A DNA stretch of 64,000 nt, taken from NCBI GenBank assembly GCA_036873135.1, contig JAPTYO010000001.1, positions 43,548,774-43,612,773 on the forward strand, written 5' to 3'. Source of the DNA: Clarkia xantiana subsp. parviflora. Lineage: Eukaryota; Streptophyta; Magnoliopsida; Myrtales; Onagraceae. The notes under the pieces were generated by a model. The model made no database searches. It had not been told where the DNA came from and saw nothing but the letters and a program-made list of their open reading frames with translations. Below, one piece after another: positions 13,389 to 25,128 of this stretch. Both the position numbers and the translations under genes were made by a program. Position 1 is the stretch's first letter. Each line of letters opens with the position of its first letter.

Positions 13389-13885
13389 GGGAATAGAACC
13401 TAAAAACGGTCTCAATGTTGACGAGTGTCAGTTTGGTATCTCAATTTTAAATTGTTGATATTTAGTGTCCTAATTTGCTTTGGGTTAATTTCAACAGATC
13501 AAGTTGAAAAATACTATTTTGCCCCATTTTTTTAAAGCCTCCTATTACGACCACCCACCTGACTCCAGCCACCCACCTCCAATCGGCCGGAACCCTAAGT
13601 TCTAAATCGGAGCTGTTTAGCCCTAAATCTCCGGAATATGCCGTAATAGGCCGGGAATCCACCTGAACCCTAACCTAAATCGGAGCAGCGTTCTGGTATT
13701 TTTGTGGACTTTGAAAATTGCCCACTCACGTGACCATCACGTAACCAGATTTCGTTCAACTTAACCCCCAATTTAACGGAGACACCAAATAGCAATATAT
13801 ATGAAAATTGGGACATAAAATTTCAACTTCAGACACCAAACTGACACATGGAACAAATTTGAGACAAATTTTAGGTTCTATTCCC
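13389..13885. mobile_element. Foldback (Mutator-like) element, family B
   Basis: Inverted tips (GGGAATAGAACCT against AGGTTCTATTCCC) with TAATTAATA (13380-13388) and TATTTAATA (13886-13894) outside, 8 of 9 matching. Both arms contain a CAGTTTGGT/ACCAAACTG block and an ATTTAGTGTC/GACACCAAAT block. A CACGTGACCATCACGT motif sits at 13727-13742. The middle (13540-13690) is GC-richer with repeated GGAACCCTAA and CCGGAA-like blocks. A relative lies at 20690-21320. Confidence 0.75.
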
Positions 13886-14174
13886 TATTTAATAACAATC
13901 ATATATCTATGTTAATGGTATTCTTACATTTGATTGAAAAACTACTAAATATGTTATGTAGAACCCCAGCTAGCATTTACTGTTATAAAGGTAAATTGAT
14001 TCTTACAAACACCATCAACACACCCTACAACACTCCACACAAATTGAGAGAGAGAGAGTACAGAATTCAAAGTGAGTAAAATGTCAAAGTGAGCATTAAG
14101 CATTTACACACACACACACGAATATCAATCAATTGTTTTGATCCTGCAAATTTGTCATGCTTGGCTAAAAATTG

Positions 14175-15458
14175 TTACTGACCTCCTACTCCATGAGATC
14201 GAGACTCGAAGAAAAGTCTCACAGTGTTGAAGATCAACGACGGTTCGGCCATTGCGCCATTTCCATAGTCCCCACAGGCGAGCCTCTTTGAGACGGGTGG
14301 GATCAGAGAAATTCCAAGCTCGTCGACTGCCATCAGATGCCTCTCCGTGAAGGGATTTGTCCACATAAAAGTGTTCATTGCTGGTGCAACGAAAATCGGT
14401 TTGTTGTAATCCCATGCTCTCACAATGCATGTTAGCAAGTTGTCACACAAACCACCTGCAATCTAAAAATTGGCAGACAGATTTATGAAAAAAATCATAA
14501 AGACCATAAACAAGAACCAGAGGATTAGTAATCAGAACCCAGTACAATCAATTCAAGCAGAACAAATTACTCTATTCACATGAACAGTACTCAAGTATGA
14601 AAGTTAAAGTTATTCATCAAGTGTTCATGATAGAAAATATTAGGTTGGCAGTTTACCCCTAATTCGATTTCATTAAAATTTAGACATTCCAGCCAGATCA
14701 AGCAGCAGTATTGAGCTACAAGATGTGCATATTATGCTCTAGACACCTAACAATACTCAAATCAAGGGCAGAGTATTTTCTTAACCAACTTCAACTTCAA
14801 ATTCCACTTCATTGATTTGATTTGATAAGTACTGCATATGAGTAATATCCTTCACTACTCTACAGTTAAGAAGTAATGCAACCTGAGACATAGCCCATAT
14901 TAAATTTAATCTTTCTTATTATTCTTCTCCAGTTGAACTTGTTCCTTCAATTCTTTTCTTCCTTACCAATACAGATCACAGAAACTTCAATTATATTCAA
15001 AATACCAAGTTCTCTAACAAGAAGTCCAAAATGAGTTATTCAATTCTTACTGTTCAGTGAACTATCAACTTTACTTTTGACATAAGCAACCATGAACATA
15101 ACAAAAAAATTACCTTGCCAAGAGTATTAGCCGAAAGCGGAGCAATAACCATAATATCAGCCCACCTACGAAGTTCTATGTGAAGAACACCGTCACCAAT
15201 CCTACTCCAACCGGACCACTCGTCCTTATCAGTGTAAAGAACAACGTCCCTAGGAAGTGCTGTTCTATCAATGAAATGCAACGAAGCTTGAGTAGCAACT
15301 GCTTTCACTTCCGCCCATTCACAAAAAGAGTGGCAGAGGTTACCAAACTTAATTGCTGCAACACTTCCACTTGCAGCTATCAAAATGCGAGGCTTTCTTG
15401 GAGCAGCATCGGGTTGGATTGCCACTCTTCCCGCACTAACGTTCTCTACATACGCCAT
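14175..15458 (-). CDS. HAL3: Phosphopantothenoylcysteine decarboxylase (HAL3)
   Basis: FMN-dependent enzyme that decarboxylates 4'-phosphopantothenoylcysteine to 4'-phosphopantetheine in coenzyme A synthesis; plant HAL3 also affects salt tolerance. Coding exons are 15114-15458 and 14175-14462 (633 nt, 210 residues; the Arabidopsis protein is about 209). Key residues are present: His93 in VLHIELRRWAD (catalytic base), Asn145 in PAMNTFMW (substrate binding), Cys178 in RLACGDYGNGAM (proton donor), and the flavin loop ASGSVAAIKFGN near 29-40. All are offset by +3 from the Arabidopsis numbering I recall, which supports the start at MAYVEN. A longer upstream frame beginning MIFDLEVV is likely untranslated: an acceptor (TTTGATCTAG) lies just before the ATG and a donor (CTCGAG/GTACTC) near 15774, so the leader is probably split by an intron of about 300 bp. 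Confidence 0.95.
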
Positions 15459-16063
15459 TACCACCTCTAGATCAAAAATCACACAGTCTAGTAAGAAAAT
15501 TGAAGCTGCTGCTCCTCAGTCCTCACCAATTTGTGCAATAAAGTGTTATCAAAATCAGTTAAAACGCAATGGCGAACTAGGCAACACAGGTTTAATCCAT
15601 CAAAATTGCATAATCAAGGCTATGGAAAAGGCGAAAGATACGACCGTATCTGAACTATCCATGGATCCGGATCTGGAAAGCTAGAGCAATAGAATCGATC
15701 TTAAACCAGGAAAAAGAGCAAGACGACACCTAGAAGCAGAAACACATACACCAGAAGAGAGAGAAAGAGTACCTCGAGCTTGAACAAAGATATTCGTCCA
15801 GAGAGATAATCCTCCGCGCTTTGAATTCTCTGAAACCGGGAAGCAGCCAGCGGAGCGGAGGAGATGAAGACGATCAATTTAATTGCATTTCTGTTGTGTT
15901 GTGTATGTTCTTCTGTTCAATGCAATTGAATAGCAGCTGCCCCACCGCTAATGCGGGTGAAATGAAATGCGGAGCAGTTTCAAAATCTGGACCGAACCAC
16001 CTGCTTGGACCTATCAAAACAGTAACCGGTTCGTTTATGCATCAATGTTGACCCTTTTTTTAT

Positions 16064-16497
16064 TCGTGTTCTCACATGACACGAATACGTGCGGAAAAAT
16101 CGTGTTCCTACAAGTATATATTAGAATGAAAACACAATAGTAGGAACAAAGTTAGGATGATATAATTTCCGTGACATGTTCGTATTTATTATCATAACAC
16201 GACACATAATAAAGTTGGACTACTTAATCTAATTCTTATTTAATAGCTTTCAAAACGATAATTAGTGGTTTAAGTTTTAATTTCTGCTTAAATATCTCGT
16301 ATATAGAGATGTATAATTGAATAACTTAACAAAATACGATAGCACGACATGAACATGCTCGAAAAAATGCGTGTTGTATTCGTGTTTGTAAAACTTGACA
16401 ATTTAAGCTTACAGTGCGTGTTCGTGTTCAGTAAGTTTAGCACAATACATTGACACGCATAATAGCACACACAAACGCACGAATTGCCACCCTTAGT
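16064..16497. mobile_element. Decayed hAT-like element
   Basis: The right end (GCACGAATTGCCACCC) and the CACGA/TCGTG-rich subterminal blocks match the outer element at 11229-12436, including the AATATCTCGTATATA block near its right arm. The left terminal repeat is not recognisable and I find no target duplication, so it is truncated or too old to delimit. Confidence 0.6.
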
Positions 16498-16611
16498 CCT
16501 AAGAGGGTGCATCCAAAAGTCAGTACATGTAGCATGCTTGCTCAATACCTAAAATAATCATTACTCACACAACTCATACCGTAAGAGGTAAAATGCTGGT
16601 CATTAATATTT

Positions 16612-17982
16612 GGGTTAAGAACCTATAAAATGTCTGAACTATGACTAATGTTAACGGGAGAGGTCTGAAATTTGAAAGGGTTAACAGGTCTTTTGGTCCA
16701 TGATGTTTGACAACTTTTGGGTTTTGGTCAATGATGTTTTTTTTTTACCTAGTTTTGGTACCATATGTTTGCATATTTTTTTTCTAGTTTTGGTCTAACC
16801 GTTACATTCCGTCCATTTTTTGACATGTTCAAGTCACGTGATCCATTCTAAACTTTAAATTTAGTCTCTCTAATACTTTCTTAACCTTTTTTTTGTTCAA
16901 TTTAGTCCCGAAGTTTCAAAATTGACCCCAATTGGACAATAGGTCTAGTTGAATTTTTGAAACTTCGGGACCAAATTGAAAAAAAAAAAGGTTAAGAAAG
17001 TATTAGAGGGACTAAATTGAACAAAATTGAAAGTTTAGGGTGGATCACGTGACTTGTACATGTAAAAAAATGGACGGAATGTAACGGTTAGACCAAAACT
17101 AGAAAAAAAATCTGCAAACATATGGTACCAAAACTAGGTAAAAAAAACATTATTGACCAAAACTGAAAAGTTATCAAACATCATTGACCAAAAGACCTGT
17201 TGATTTGAGAGGTCTGAAATTTCAATTTTGTTGAAATTAGGTTTTCCATCCATTTTTAGGGTTAACTTTTCAGAATTGTGTGAAATGACATTTTTGCCCC
17301 TTTTATTATTTTATTTTATTTAATATCTTATTTGAGGAAATGTGAAATGACAAAATTACCCCTAAAGTCAAATTACTCCGGCCACCGCCACCGGCTCCGG
17401 CCACCACCACCCGACTCCGCGCGACCACCACCCCAGCTCCGGCGACCACCACGCAACTCCGGCGACCGCCACCACGGCTCCAATTGGGCCCAAATCGGAG
17501 CTGGTGGCTCCGATTGGCCCAAACGGAGCCACACGATCGGAGCTCTGTGAACCAATCGGAGCCGGTGGCTCCGATTTGGGCCCAATCGGAGCCGTGGTGG
17601 TGGTCGTCGGAGTTGTGTGGTGGTCGCCGGAGCTGGGGTGGTGGTCGCCGAAGACGGGTGGTGGTTGACGGAGTCGGAGTGGTGGTTGCCGGAGCCGCGG
17701 TGGCGGTGGCCGGAGCGGTGGTGGCTTTAGGGCATTTTCGTCTTTTCCTTTCAAGCATGTGAGGGGCACACTTTGATAGAAGGGCATTTTTGGAATTTAA
17801 TTTACTTTTTGGTCACATGTCAAGCACGTGACCAACTTCCGTTAGTTTTAACGGAAAAAATTAACGGAGACCTCTTATATTAACAAAGTTGAATTCCAAA
17901 CCTTTCAAATCAACATTTGAAATTTCAGACTTCTCCCATTAACATAAGTTATAGTTCAGAACATTCATAGGTTCTTTAACCC
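16612..17982. mobile_element. Foldback (Mutator-like) element with GC-rich core, outer
   Basis: TTAATATTT is duplicated exactly at 16603-16611 and 17983-17991, the 9-bp duplication expected of Mutator-like elements. The tips GGGTTAAGAACCTAT and ATAGGTTCTTTAACCC are inverted and the arms continue palindromically for about 200 bp (TTAACGGGAGAGGTCTGAAAT against its complement). The core (17370-17720) is itself a GC-rich palindrome of units like CTCCGGCGACCACCAC, centred near 17555; it reads as proline/histidine-rich or glycine/tryptophan-rich frames on both strands that are not genes. CACGTGACC lies at 17834-17842 near the right arm. A second foldback element interrupts the left arm. Confidence 0.9.
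16680..17203. mobile_element. Foldback (Mutator-like) element, family C, nested
   Basis: Inserted in the left arm of the 16612-17982 element. TTTGAAAGG (16671-16679) and TTTGAGAGG (17204-17212) match at 8 of 9 positions. Comparing the outer element's two arms shows that the uninterrupted right arm carries the joined sequence, which confirms the insertion point. The arms are nearly perfect complements for over 200 bp, centred near 16945, with CACGTGA blocks at both sides (16836 and 17046). There is no coding capacity. Confidence 0.85.
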
Positions 17983-17991
17983 TTAATATTT

Positions 17992-18866
17992 TTCTATTTA
18001 TAAGAGTCAACGAAGTTTAAATCCAAAGAAGTACAGTTAAAAATGAATGAAGCCAGCCATAAACAAGGTCAACATAATTACAAGGTTGATCAATATTGAA
18101 TTTTGAAAATGGTTTAATATGTTTATCAAAACTTTCATTGTATTAACATGTTTTTTATAAATAGTAAATGCATCAACATGTTTTTAAAAAAATGGCGACA
18201 AATACATACATTCCGTAAATTTTCCGTTAAAAAAAATTTGTTAAATATTTTACAAATTTAACCCAATACTTTTATTGACAACAAACAGTTGTCTTAAATT
18301 GAATCTCAAATGGGATCCAATGGTCAAGCCAGAGATTCGGGCTGGGTTACAAATCACAATCAAGTCTCGATTTGAAATATTATGAGAACTTAATTGTATT
18401 TTTTTAAATTTACTTGATTAATTTTGTAAATTTAATGAATTTTTTAAAAGTATTTCGTAGGGGAAATTATCATTGAAAAAAATCAATGCAACAAATATTA
18501 TGCACGTGATAAGTTTCTTAAAGAAGTAAATCTAAAAATTCTAAAATTTAGTTTTAAATATTAAAATAAGAAAATGGTACTGGTCTCTTTTTTTTTTGCC
18601 AAATGGTATTGGTCTATTTAATCAACCAAAATTATTTGTTTAGATTTGAACTTACTCGAAAAATAAAAAGAAATTACTCAAAATAGTTTCCTCTTCTCGT
18701 CGGCATCTATAATTAATTATATATACTCAAAATTGTTTCCCCAATTAAGCACCAGGTAATTAACTTATATTATGTATATATAAATCTGTAATAAATAATC
18801 TGAATACTTACACAGACTAGAGATATAGGGAGACAAATATATTATTTTGTAGTTCAATAAGATATA

Positions 18867-18909
<43 letters not shown>

Positions 18910-19254
18910 TATTTTGATTAATTAACTGTATAAATAATAAATAAATAATTATATATTATAGAGATAAAATCATAAAATGCCTATATATCTATCTATATAT
19001 CTTTAAAAGTAGATAATTTTTTTAAAAAATATTTTACGAGATACAAATATATATATGGTATATATAAATAAATAAAATAGATATATACGTGTAGATATAT
19101 ATTTGTGCAAGAGATATATATTATATATTTTTCTATAATATATATATATATAAGTAGTAAGTACTCACTCCCCTCCGTCCGAAACAATTACAGTGACCAT
19201 AAATAATATCAGAAACCAGAGTGAGTGATCAGAGACAAACAAATCTCCATTATC
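17992..19254. other. AT-rich upstream region of the B3 gene
   Basis: No gene is seen. It holds an (AT)n microsatellite (separate entry), numerous TATATA runs from 18760 to 19155, and a GC-balanced leader just before the B3 start codon. The promoter is presumably within 19000-19250, but TATA candidates are too many to choose one. Confidence 0.4.
18873..18903. repeat. (AT)n microsatellite
   Basis: An uninterrupted run of about 15 AT dinucleotides, likely polymorphic in length. Confidence 0.9.
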
Positions 19255-20034
19255 ATGGCTTTTGCAGATTCTCATGAAGTTCCGGATACGTACAATCTGT
19301 ACATCCTCGCAACTGTTGCATGCTTGGAGTTGGAGAAGCAACAGCGCTTGTCATCCCAGACGAAGAAAAAACGCACGGCGCTGGTGGCCGCTGCAACCGC
19401 CGTCACCAATCTGGCCGAGGCGCCGCCGTTGAAGAAACTCAAATCGGAATTCACGGAACCAATTTTCAGCAGCGTTAGCGCCGACCTAAAATCCCTAACC
19501 CTAATTAAGAAGGAGAAGAAGAAGAAGGAGAAGAAGGTTGTGCCTGTGCGTGATAATTATATCCCTATTCCCAAACCCGGTCCGCCGCCGTTGAGGGAAG
19601 CTCCGGCGAATCTGAAGCAGAAAATCGCGGAAATGTACGGAACGGAGCCGATTCTGGTGGCGGAGAAGCCTCTGACCGACAGCGACCTAAAGCGCAACTT
19701 AGGGCGGCTCCAGATTCCCGAATCTCAGATGAACAAGTTCTTGAGCGACGGCGAGAGCAGTTACTTGATGACCAAGGAAGGGAGGAATTTGAACGGAATC
19801 GCGGCGTCGCTTCACCAATATTCCGGAGACGGCGAGTACCTGGGATTTAGCGGGGTGAAGGTTAAGAGATGGCCGATGTATAAAACGAATGGAAGCCCGC
19901 CGGCGATTATGTGCGTCTTGACGACTGGGTGGAACGACGTTGTGAAACGGAACAAGTTGAATGCCGGAGAGATGGTTCAGGTGTGGGCGTTTAGGGTTTT
20001 GGAGAAACTGCATCTTGCACTGCTGCTTGTCTGA
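19255..20034 (+). CDS. B3 domain-containing protein (DUF313/REM-like), intronless
   Basis: Putative plant B3-superfamily DNA-binding protein of 259 residues in one exon. I use the ATG at 19255 (MAFADSHEVPD); the frame is open upstream only from a GTG. A lysine-rich stretch at about residues 85-98 (KKEKKKKEKK) can serve as a nuclear signal. The C-terminal 110 residues show the plant-specific B3 variant: EKPLTDSDLKRNLGRLQIP, a DGESSYL...G..L segment, then VLTTGWNDVVKRNKLNAGE and VQVWAFRVLEKLHLAL. This matches the group of short putative B3 proteins annotated in Arabidopsis (DUF313 type), often poorly expressed and rapidly evolving. The DNA target is unknown. The coding part is GC-richer than its surroundings. 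Confidence 0.85.
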   Translation: MAFADSHEVPDTYNLYILATVACLELEKQQRLSSQTKKKRTALVAAATAVTNLAEAPPLKKLKSEFTEPIFSSVSADLKSLTLIKKEKKKKEKKVVPVRDNYIPIPKPGPPPLREAPANLKQKIAEMYGTEPILVAEKPLTDSDLKRNLGRLQIPESQMNKFLSDGESSYLMTKEGRNLNGIAASLHQYSGDGEYLGFSGVKVKRWPMYKTNGSPPAIMCVLTTGWNDVVKRNKLNAGEMVQVWAFRVLEKLHLALLLV

Positions 20035-20399
20035 TGATGAAGATGAAGATCAGTTTAGGGTTTATTGGAGGGTTTATATGTAATTATGTGAAAAGTCTAC
20101 CACTTTGACCCAATGTCCTTGTCCGATTGATCGTTGTTGATGATTAGGTTATTCATTGTTGATTGTTGTGTTTATAAGTTTTGATCAATAAATCATGAAT
20201 TTCATTCTTTCAATTTTACCGTCTATTAAATTGATAATTTTTTCTCATAATCATTAATTAGTTTCATATATTTCCTTTCTTTTTTAACAAAATAAAGATT
20301 AATGAATAAATAAGTCAAGTTTGGTTGGACAAATTAATAAAACGAGTTATGAAATTGTGACAAATAATCACATTCCATTTATTTGAAAATAAAAATTTA

Positions 20400-20680
20400 G
20401 GGTTAAAAATCTAAAAATGTTATATTGCTACGGAGTCAAAACTATCAGTTTGGTTGATTTTCAATTTTATCATAAAATTACCGAAACAAATATATTTTTT
20501 AAGTATCAAACAATCATAAACCATGACCATCATCAAATTTGATATTTTGGAAAATGCCTTAGTTGCTTAAACATCAATTTTAATACGAAAATCATTTGGA
20601 AAACAAAGTGAAAATCAACCAATCTGATAGTTGTAACATCAAATACCAACATTTTAAATGTATGACTCCGGTTATCAACC
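20400..20680. mobile_element. Foldback (Mutator-like) element, family A, aged
   Basis: Starts GGGTTAAAAATCTAAAAA and ends near GGTTATCAACC, with inverted ACTATCAG..TTGGTTGATTTTC arms. The same arm blocks occur in the intron elements at 54124, 55549 and 27148. No clear 9-bp duplication is left. It abuts the family B element that follows. Confidence 0.6.
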
Positions 20681-20689
20681 TAATTTATA

Positions 20690-21320
20690 TGGAAAATAAC
20701 TTATTTGGTGTCTCAGGTTTACCACATGTGTCAGTTTGGTGTCTAAATTTTTTTTGTTAATATTTGGTGTATCAGGTTTCAATCTTGTTGCGATTTGGTG
20801 TCTCCGTCAAATTCTGAGGTTAAATTTAACAGAATTCCGTCATATGACCAGCACATAACCAAATAAAATTAAAAATGCCTAAATTACCCCCTAAACCCTA
20901 AATCAAGTTACTGTACCCACCCTCATCAGCCGCTCCACCGCCGGAATCTGTCGGAACCCTAAATCCTAAATCGGAATCAGCCGGAAACTAGACAACCGCG
21001 CTTCGACCTATATCGGAGTGGAAGAAGGGCGGTCTAGGGCGGTGAGTGGCCGGAATCGGAGGTGGGTGGTCGAAATTGGAGGTGCGTGGCCGGAATCGGA
21101 GGTGGGTGGCCGAAATCAGACGGATGGCTTTGCAAAAGATAAAAAGTATAAATGGCAAATTCGTCGTTTCATCTGACTCTGTCAAATTTAACCCCGAAAA
21201 TGGACGGAAAACCAAATCGCAACAAAGTTGAAACCTAGGACACCAAATATTAACAAAAAAAATTTACATACCAAACTGACACATGGGGTAAACCCGAGAC
21301 ACCAAATAAATTATTTTCCC
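20690..21320. mobile_element. Foldback (Mutator-like) element, family B
   Basis: Inverted tips (GGAAAATAACTTATTTGGTGTCTC against GAGACACCAAATAAATTATTTTCC) flanked by TAATTTATA (20681-20689) and TAATTTTTC (21321-21329), 7 of 9 matching. The core (20930-21120) has GC-rich repeats of GGTGGGTGGCCGGAATCGGA type. Same arm blocks as the element at 13389-13885. Confidence 0.75.
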
Positions 21321-21593
21321 TAATTTTTCCTTAATTTATATGGTCTCGACTCTTTCCATAAGAAAATTTACGTGTTTTATATGTCGAGCTTACAAAATTA
21401 TCATAAACAAGAGATAAACTCGATTCAAAGAAAGTACATATTACATTACATTCGCAAATCACAAGTCACAACGTAGTTATCTTCAATCTCCCTTCATCTC
21501 CATACTGCATATTGTGTATATTACTATTACACATGGGTGTATATAACTATAACTATATGTTTACGACCATCATCAGCATACATGATGATGATT

Positions 21594-24395
21594 TCAGATA
21601 TCATCACTATACATGAACGCTTCGAGTGGATTCCTCTTCCTACAACCCCATCTACAGTTCCAAGAACACTTGGAGTTGAAGATGGCAAGTCGAGTCGAGT
21701 GCAGCGATATAATGTTCGAAGTCGACGGTGACTTGGAGAGCACTAAAGCGTAACCGTCATCCATATACTCCGTACCATCTGGAAACAACTGCCACATTAG
21801 GCTGCCAGCTCCGCTCCCGCCTCTCCGGGTGGAGTTCAATAGGGTTTTGTAAACCGTGCTGAAGAGCGCGTCTCTGTAGGTCGTATTGTAGCCCTCGTCA
21901 TTTGCAGAGACTCCGAATTCCGAGAACAAGACGGGCATTCCTAGGTACTTCTCTGCGTCTTCGATGTGGGATTCTATCCATGATTTGATGAACGGGAGAT
22001 GCGAGCCAGATATTGCCTGTGAAATCCTGCGTAAATGGAATCTATGCAGTTAAAAACGAGTTTTTACGTAGATATGAAAAATAATAGGTACAGTCGAGTT
22101 GTAAAACGGAATGTAGAAAGGTAAGATTTTACATATATGCTAAAACAACTTTAATAATGAAATTTATAGTACGCGTATTGTCGTGACGATAAAATATGAC
22201 ATGATCAAGCCGACACCGAGAATAATATGATGACGTAAGTGACGTAACTCCGAGTATAATGCGAAGACATCAGTGACTCAACTTCAAATCTTAACAGTTT
22301 AAATTCAAATGCTATATATAGTTATGTGGTAAATATACTCATTAGTAGTCGATTACATATTATTAATAAAATATATGGCCTTATAGTAATCACCTTAGTC
22401 TTCATGGTGAACGATTGTTATGGATCCATGTGAGAAGATTTGATCGGTCAAATGAATTGGAATTTTGACATTTTAGAGTTTAAGAAACGTAAAAGAGAAA
22501 GATATGTCTATGAGTCCAAAACTCTTGAACACCATTAAATGATTAATGGATGTTGAACTTGAATGACACAAGACAAGGTTTTGAGTCAATGGAAATTGAT
22601 TTACATCACAAATTACAGTCCATGAAAACAAACTTTTTCATGAGTTTGATTGATAAATTTTATATGTTTGACATAATTTATTAAAGGGTAACTTTTAGAA
22701 AATGATGGTACACAAATGTAGAAAATTTTAGAAACTAATGTTTCTCCCGATTTTATGACTCTACATGCATTTCTACATGTTTCTACTTAGAAAACGACTA
22801 TGATTACATTTTAACTCATTTTTTAAGTTAAGGACGTAAAAACGTGCATTTCTACATAGGATGAAATAATTGTCGATTTAGAAGCAGTGGAATCTAAATC
22901 TTTGCATCTGAAACTTGATATATACTTACCAGGAATCTGCATAGATATGAGCAGTTGCAAAATCAACACCCAGAACTTGATGGTTCCTTATGAAGTCAGT
23001 CCCGACTTGCTGAGCGTATGTGTTTGGATTGAACTGAACTCTGTTTGGCGTAGATGGACCGTAAAATCCTTCCAACCCGATCTCCACCAAGTGCTTCGGA
23101 TCCATGCTCTTAACATACACTGCCATTTCTTGTATCCAACTCTGTGTAATAAGGAAAAGCAATCAACTTTCATGGTTTATAAAGCTATTTCCCATCATCA
23201 TTCAATATTAAAAATCGAACCTGCAACGTGTCCCCAGAAGGATCTGAAGTGCAGCGAGGTTCATTCATCAGTTCCCATGCAAAAATTGTTGGGTCGTCCT
23301 TGTAAGTGATATTGGTGATTGTATTGACTCTATTCAGAACCGTCTGATTTGTAATAAACACCGAGAAATCTATCAGCAAGTGAATATGGATATAGATTTC
23401 AGTTCATTGTAGAACTAACGAACAGTAGGAACAAAGATCTTGCCTTGACATGGGCTTTGTAGTAACTTCTGAGAGTCGGGTTTGAGAAAAAGTCGTCTTC
23501 TGATGTTACGTTGAGTCCTGCAGCTTTTCCCCATTTCACATATTGTGCTTTGCCACCATAAGCATCCCAATTGTTGGTCAGTGACAGTATGAGCCTGATC
23601 TTGTGTTTCTGAGCTTCACTCACCACAAAATCAAGTGCCTGCAGAATTGCACATATTCGACTATGAACCCCAATAATAAATTTGGTCACTTTGGTGATTC
23701 AAGCAAACTGTGTAACTAGAAGACGAACAACCTATTAAAGTTTGAAGGCAATTTTATTCTCCAATTGTGTGTTTTTCTATCACTGACATGTTCAATTGTT
23801 ATCTCTAATTGGATAATTCGGTTTCTTGCTTTACGATTAATGTCATAAATTACCTGAAAAACTTCTTCGTCATAAACCGATGGAGATTTCTGAAGAGCGC
23901 GCCATTGGCCATCATTGAAGGCCCAGGTCCTGCAGACGGTTAGACCCACTGAAGAAGCTTGCTGAAATACGTCGGTCACCTTCCCTCTCGTTGACTGGTC
24001 CGCCGCAAAAACCATCAACCAATATGTGTTAAACCCATTGACATAGAAAGGTAGCCCATTAACAACAAATTGGTTGCTCTTCTTCTCTACCATTTGCCAA
24101 TCTTCGTCTTCCATGGCACCGAACCTTGAAACACATAAGAAATATGAACCGAAGAGATTCATTAGTATCTCAATTATGTACTAAAATGGTGTTGCTCAGA
24201 TACGAAAGCACTTAGATTAATCTACTAAACTATATACCCATGACTAGAGAATGGGAATTGGTCTTCTGCAATATCTTCAACTACCATTTCCAAAGAATCA
24301 TCCCCTCCAAAACAGAGAACTGTTCGGTTTTGCAGCAGAATCGTACAAACGACTATCAAAAAGATCCTAAATCTCTGGTGGAACTGGAAATCCAT
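21594..24395 (-). CDS. Mannan endo-1,4-beta-mannosidase (GH5 subfamily 7), MAN5/6-like
   Basis: Secreted wall hydrolase that cuts beta-1,4 mannan backbones. Six exons: 24238-24395, 23854-24124, 23444-23638, 23221-23343, 22930-23141, 21594-22026; 1392 nt, 463 residues. The N-terminus from MDFQFHQRF holds a hydrophobic signal ([11 protein letters not shown]) and an acidic spacer before the catalytic domain (from about residue 60, [17 protein letters not shown]). The acid/base is Glu236 in [10 protein letters not shown] and the nucleophile Glu356 in [21 protein letters not shown] and the C-terminal cysteine cluster C..NCRWGC are also conserved. The donor of intron 3 is GC rather than GT (AAG/GCAAGA) and is forced by the reading frame. 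The leader is probably spliced (see 24396-25300). A duplicated copy of the end of exon 2 lies upstream at 24936-25036. The paralogue number is uncertain. Confidence 0.93.
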
Positions 24396-24804
24396 GGAAT
24401 TTAGTTACCAAGAAAACAATGCATTGTATCTCCAAAGCAGCATTTATCTTATAGTGCATATGGGAACCGAAGATCCCCGAGTTTGGAGAGGTGACGGAGA
24501 AACCGGAAGATGAGTGGAGTAGAGGGTATAGTTTGCCTTGGCTTTAAAGCCAGTCCTGCTCAGTGCTTCTTTTAGTAGCCTCCTATTAGGGTTTCCTTTT
24601 TTGTCAGTTAGGTGGGAAGCCATTGCAGAAGCCAAACCCTCAAGCTAAGTCACACTCAGTCCTATTCCTACCACAATACTTGCCAACAAGTTCGTATTTC
24701 GGATCAAATCGAATACACAATTCCAGAAAATTCGCACAAAGAACAATCAGAGAAGCACCCTACATTCCAGAAAATTTGTCCAAAGCGTTACTGATTGATC
24801 ACGG

Positions 24805-25128
24805 TATTTTTCTATATAGAAACCGCTAAATTTCATGATTCATGCAGTTAGATTCACAAGAAATGAACTGGATTCCGAGAATCAGTACCTCCGATCTAGT
24901 GTCTTTCTACTCGATAGTTTAATTTTATAAATTACCTGAAAAACTTCTTCATAAACTGACGGAGATTTTTGAAGAGCGCGCAATTGGCCATCATTGAATG
25001 CACAGGTGGTCCTGCGTACGGTTAAACCCACTGAAGAACGGAATTTTTCTATACACAAACCGCTGATTTCATGATTGATGCAGTTTGATTCACAAGAAAT
25101 GAAATGGATTCCAAGAATCAGTACCTCT
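24805..25128. repeat. Direct duplication of about 87 bp flanking a mannanase exon fragment
   Basis: 24805-24890 and 25042-25128 are closely similar (shared TTTTTCTATA, TTTCATGATT, GATTCACAAGAAATGAA and ATCAGTACCTC blocks in the same order). Both copies contain the same potential splice donor on the minus strand. Between them sits the copied exon end at 24936-25036. The layout suggests a local duplication of leader plus exon DNA from the neighbouring mannanase locus. Confidence 0.75.
24936..25036 (-). pseudogene. Duplicated mannanase exon 2 fragment
   Basis: This 101-bp block matches the 3' end of mannanase exon 2 (23854-23955) including the splice donor and about 10 bp of the intron. It reads [17 protein letters not shown] and then [16 protein letters not shown]. 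Relative to the parent it has a 3-bp insertion and a 3-bp deletion, so the frame survives although the tryptophan of RTWAF is lost. It cannot encode a functional enzyme alone. Confidence 0.85.

Noticed and set aside
15170..15700. Plus-strand frames opposite HAL3 exon 1 and its leader
   Set aside because: Shadows of the coding strand; no domain of their own.
17306..17787. Several overlapping open frames of 70-150 residues, Pro/His/Thr-rich or Gly/Val/Trp-rich
   Set aside because: They are read from a GC-rich palindromic repeat inside a foldback transposon on both strands; there is no domain and no splice or leader context.
22887..23309. 140-residue plus-strand frame
   Set aside because: Antisense to mannanase exons 4 and 5 and the intron between them, whose minus-strand product is clearly conserved.
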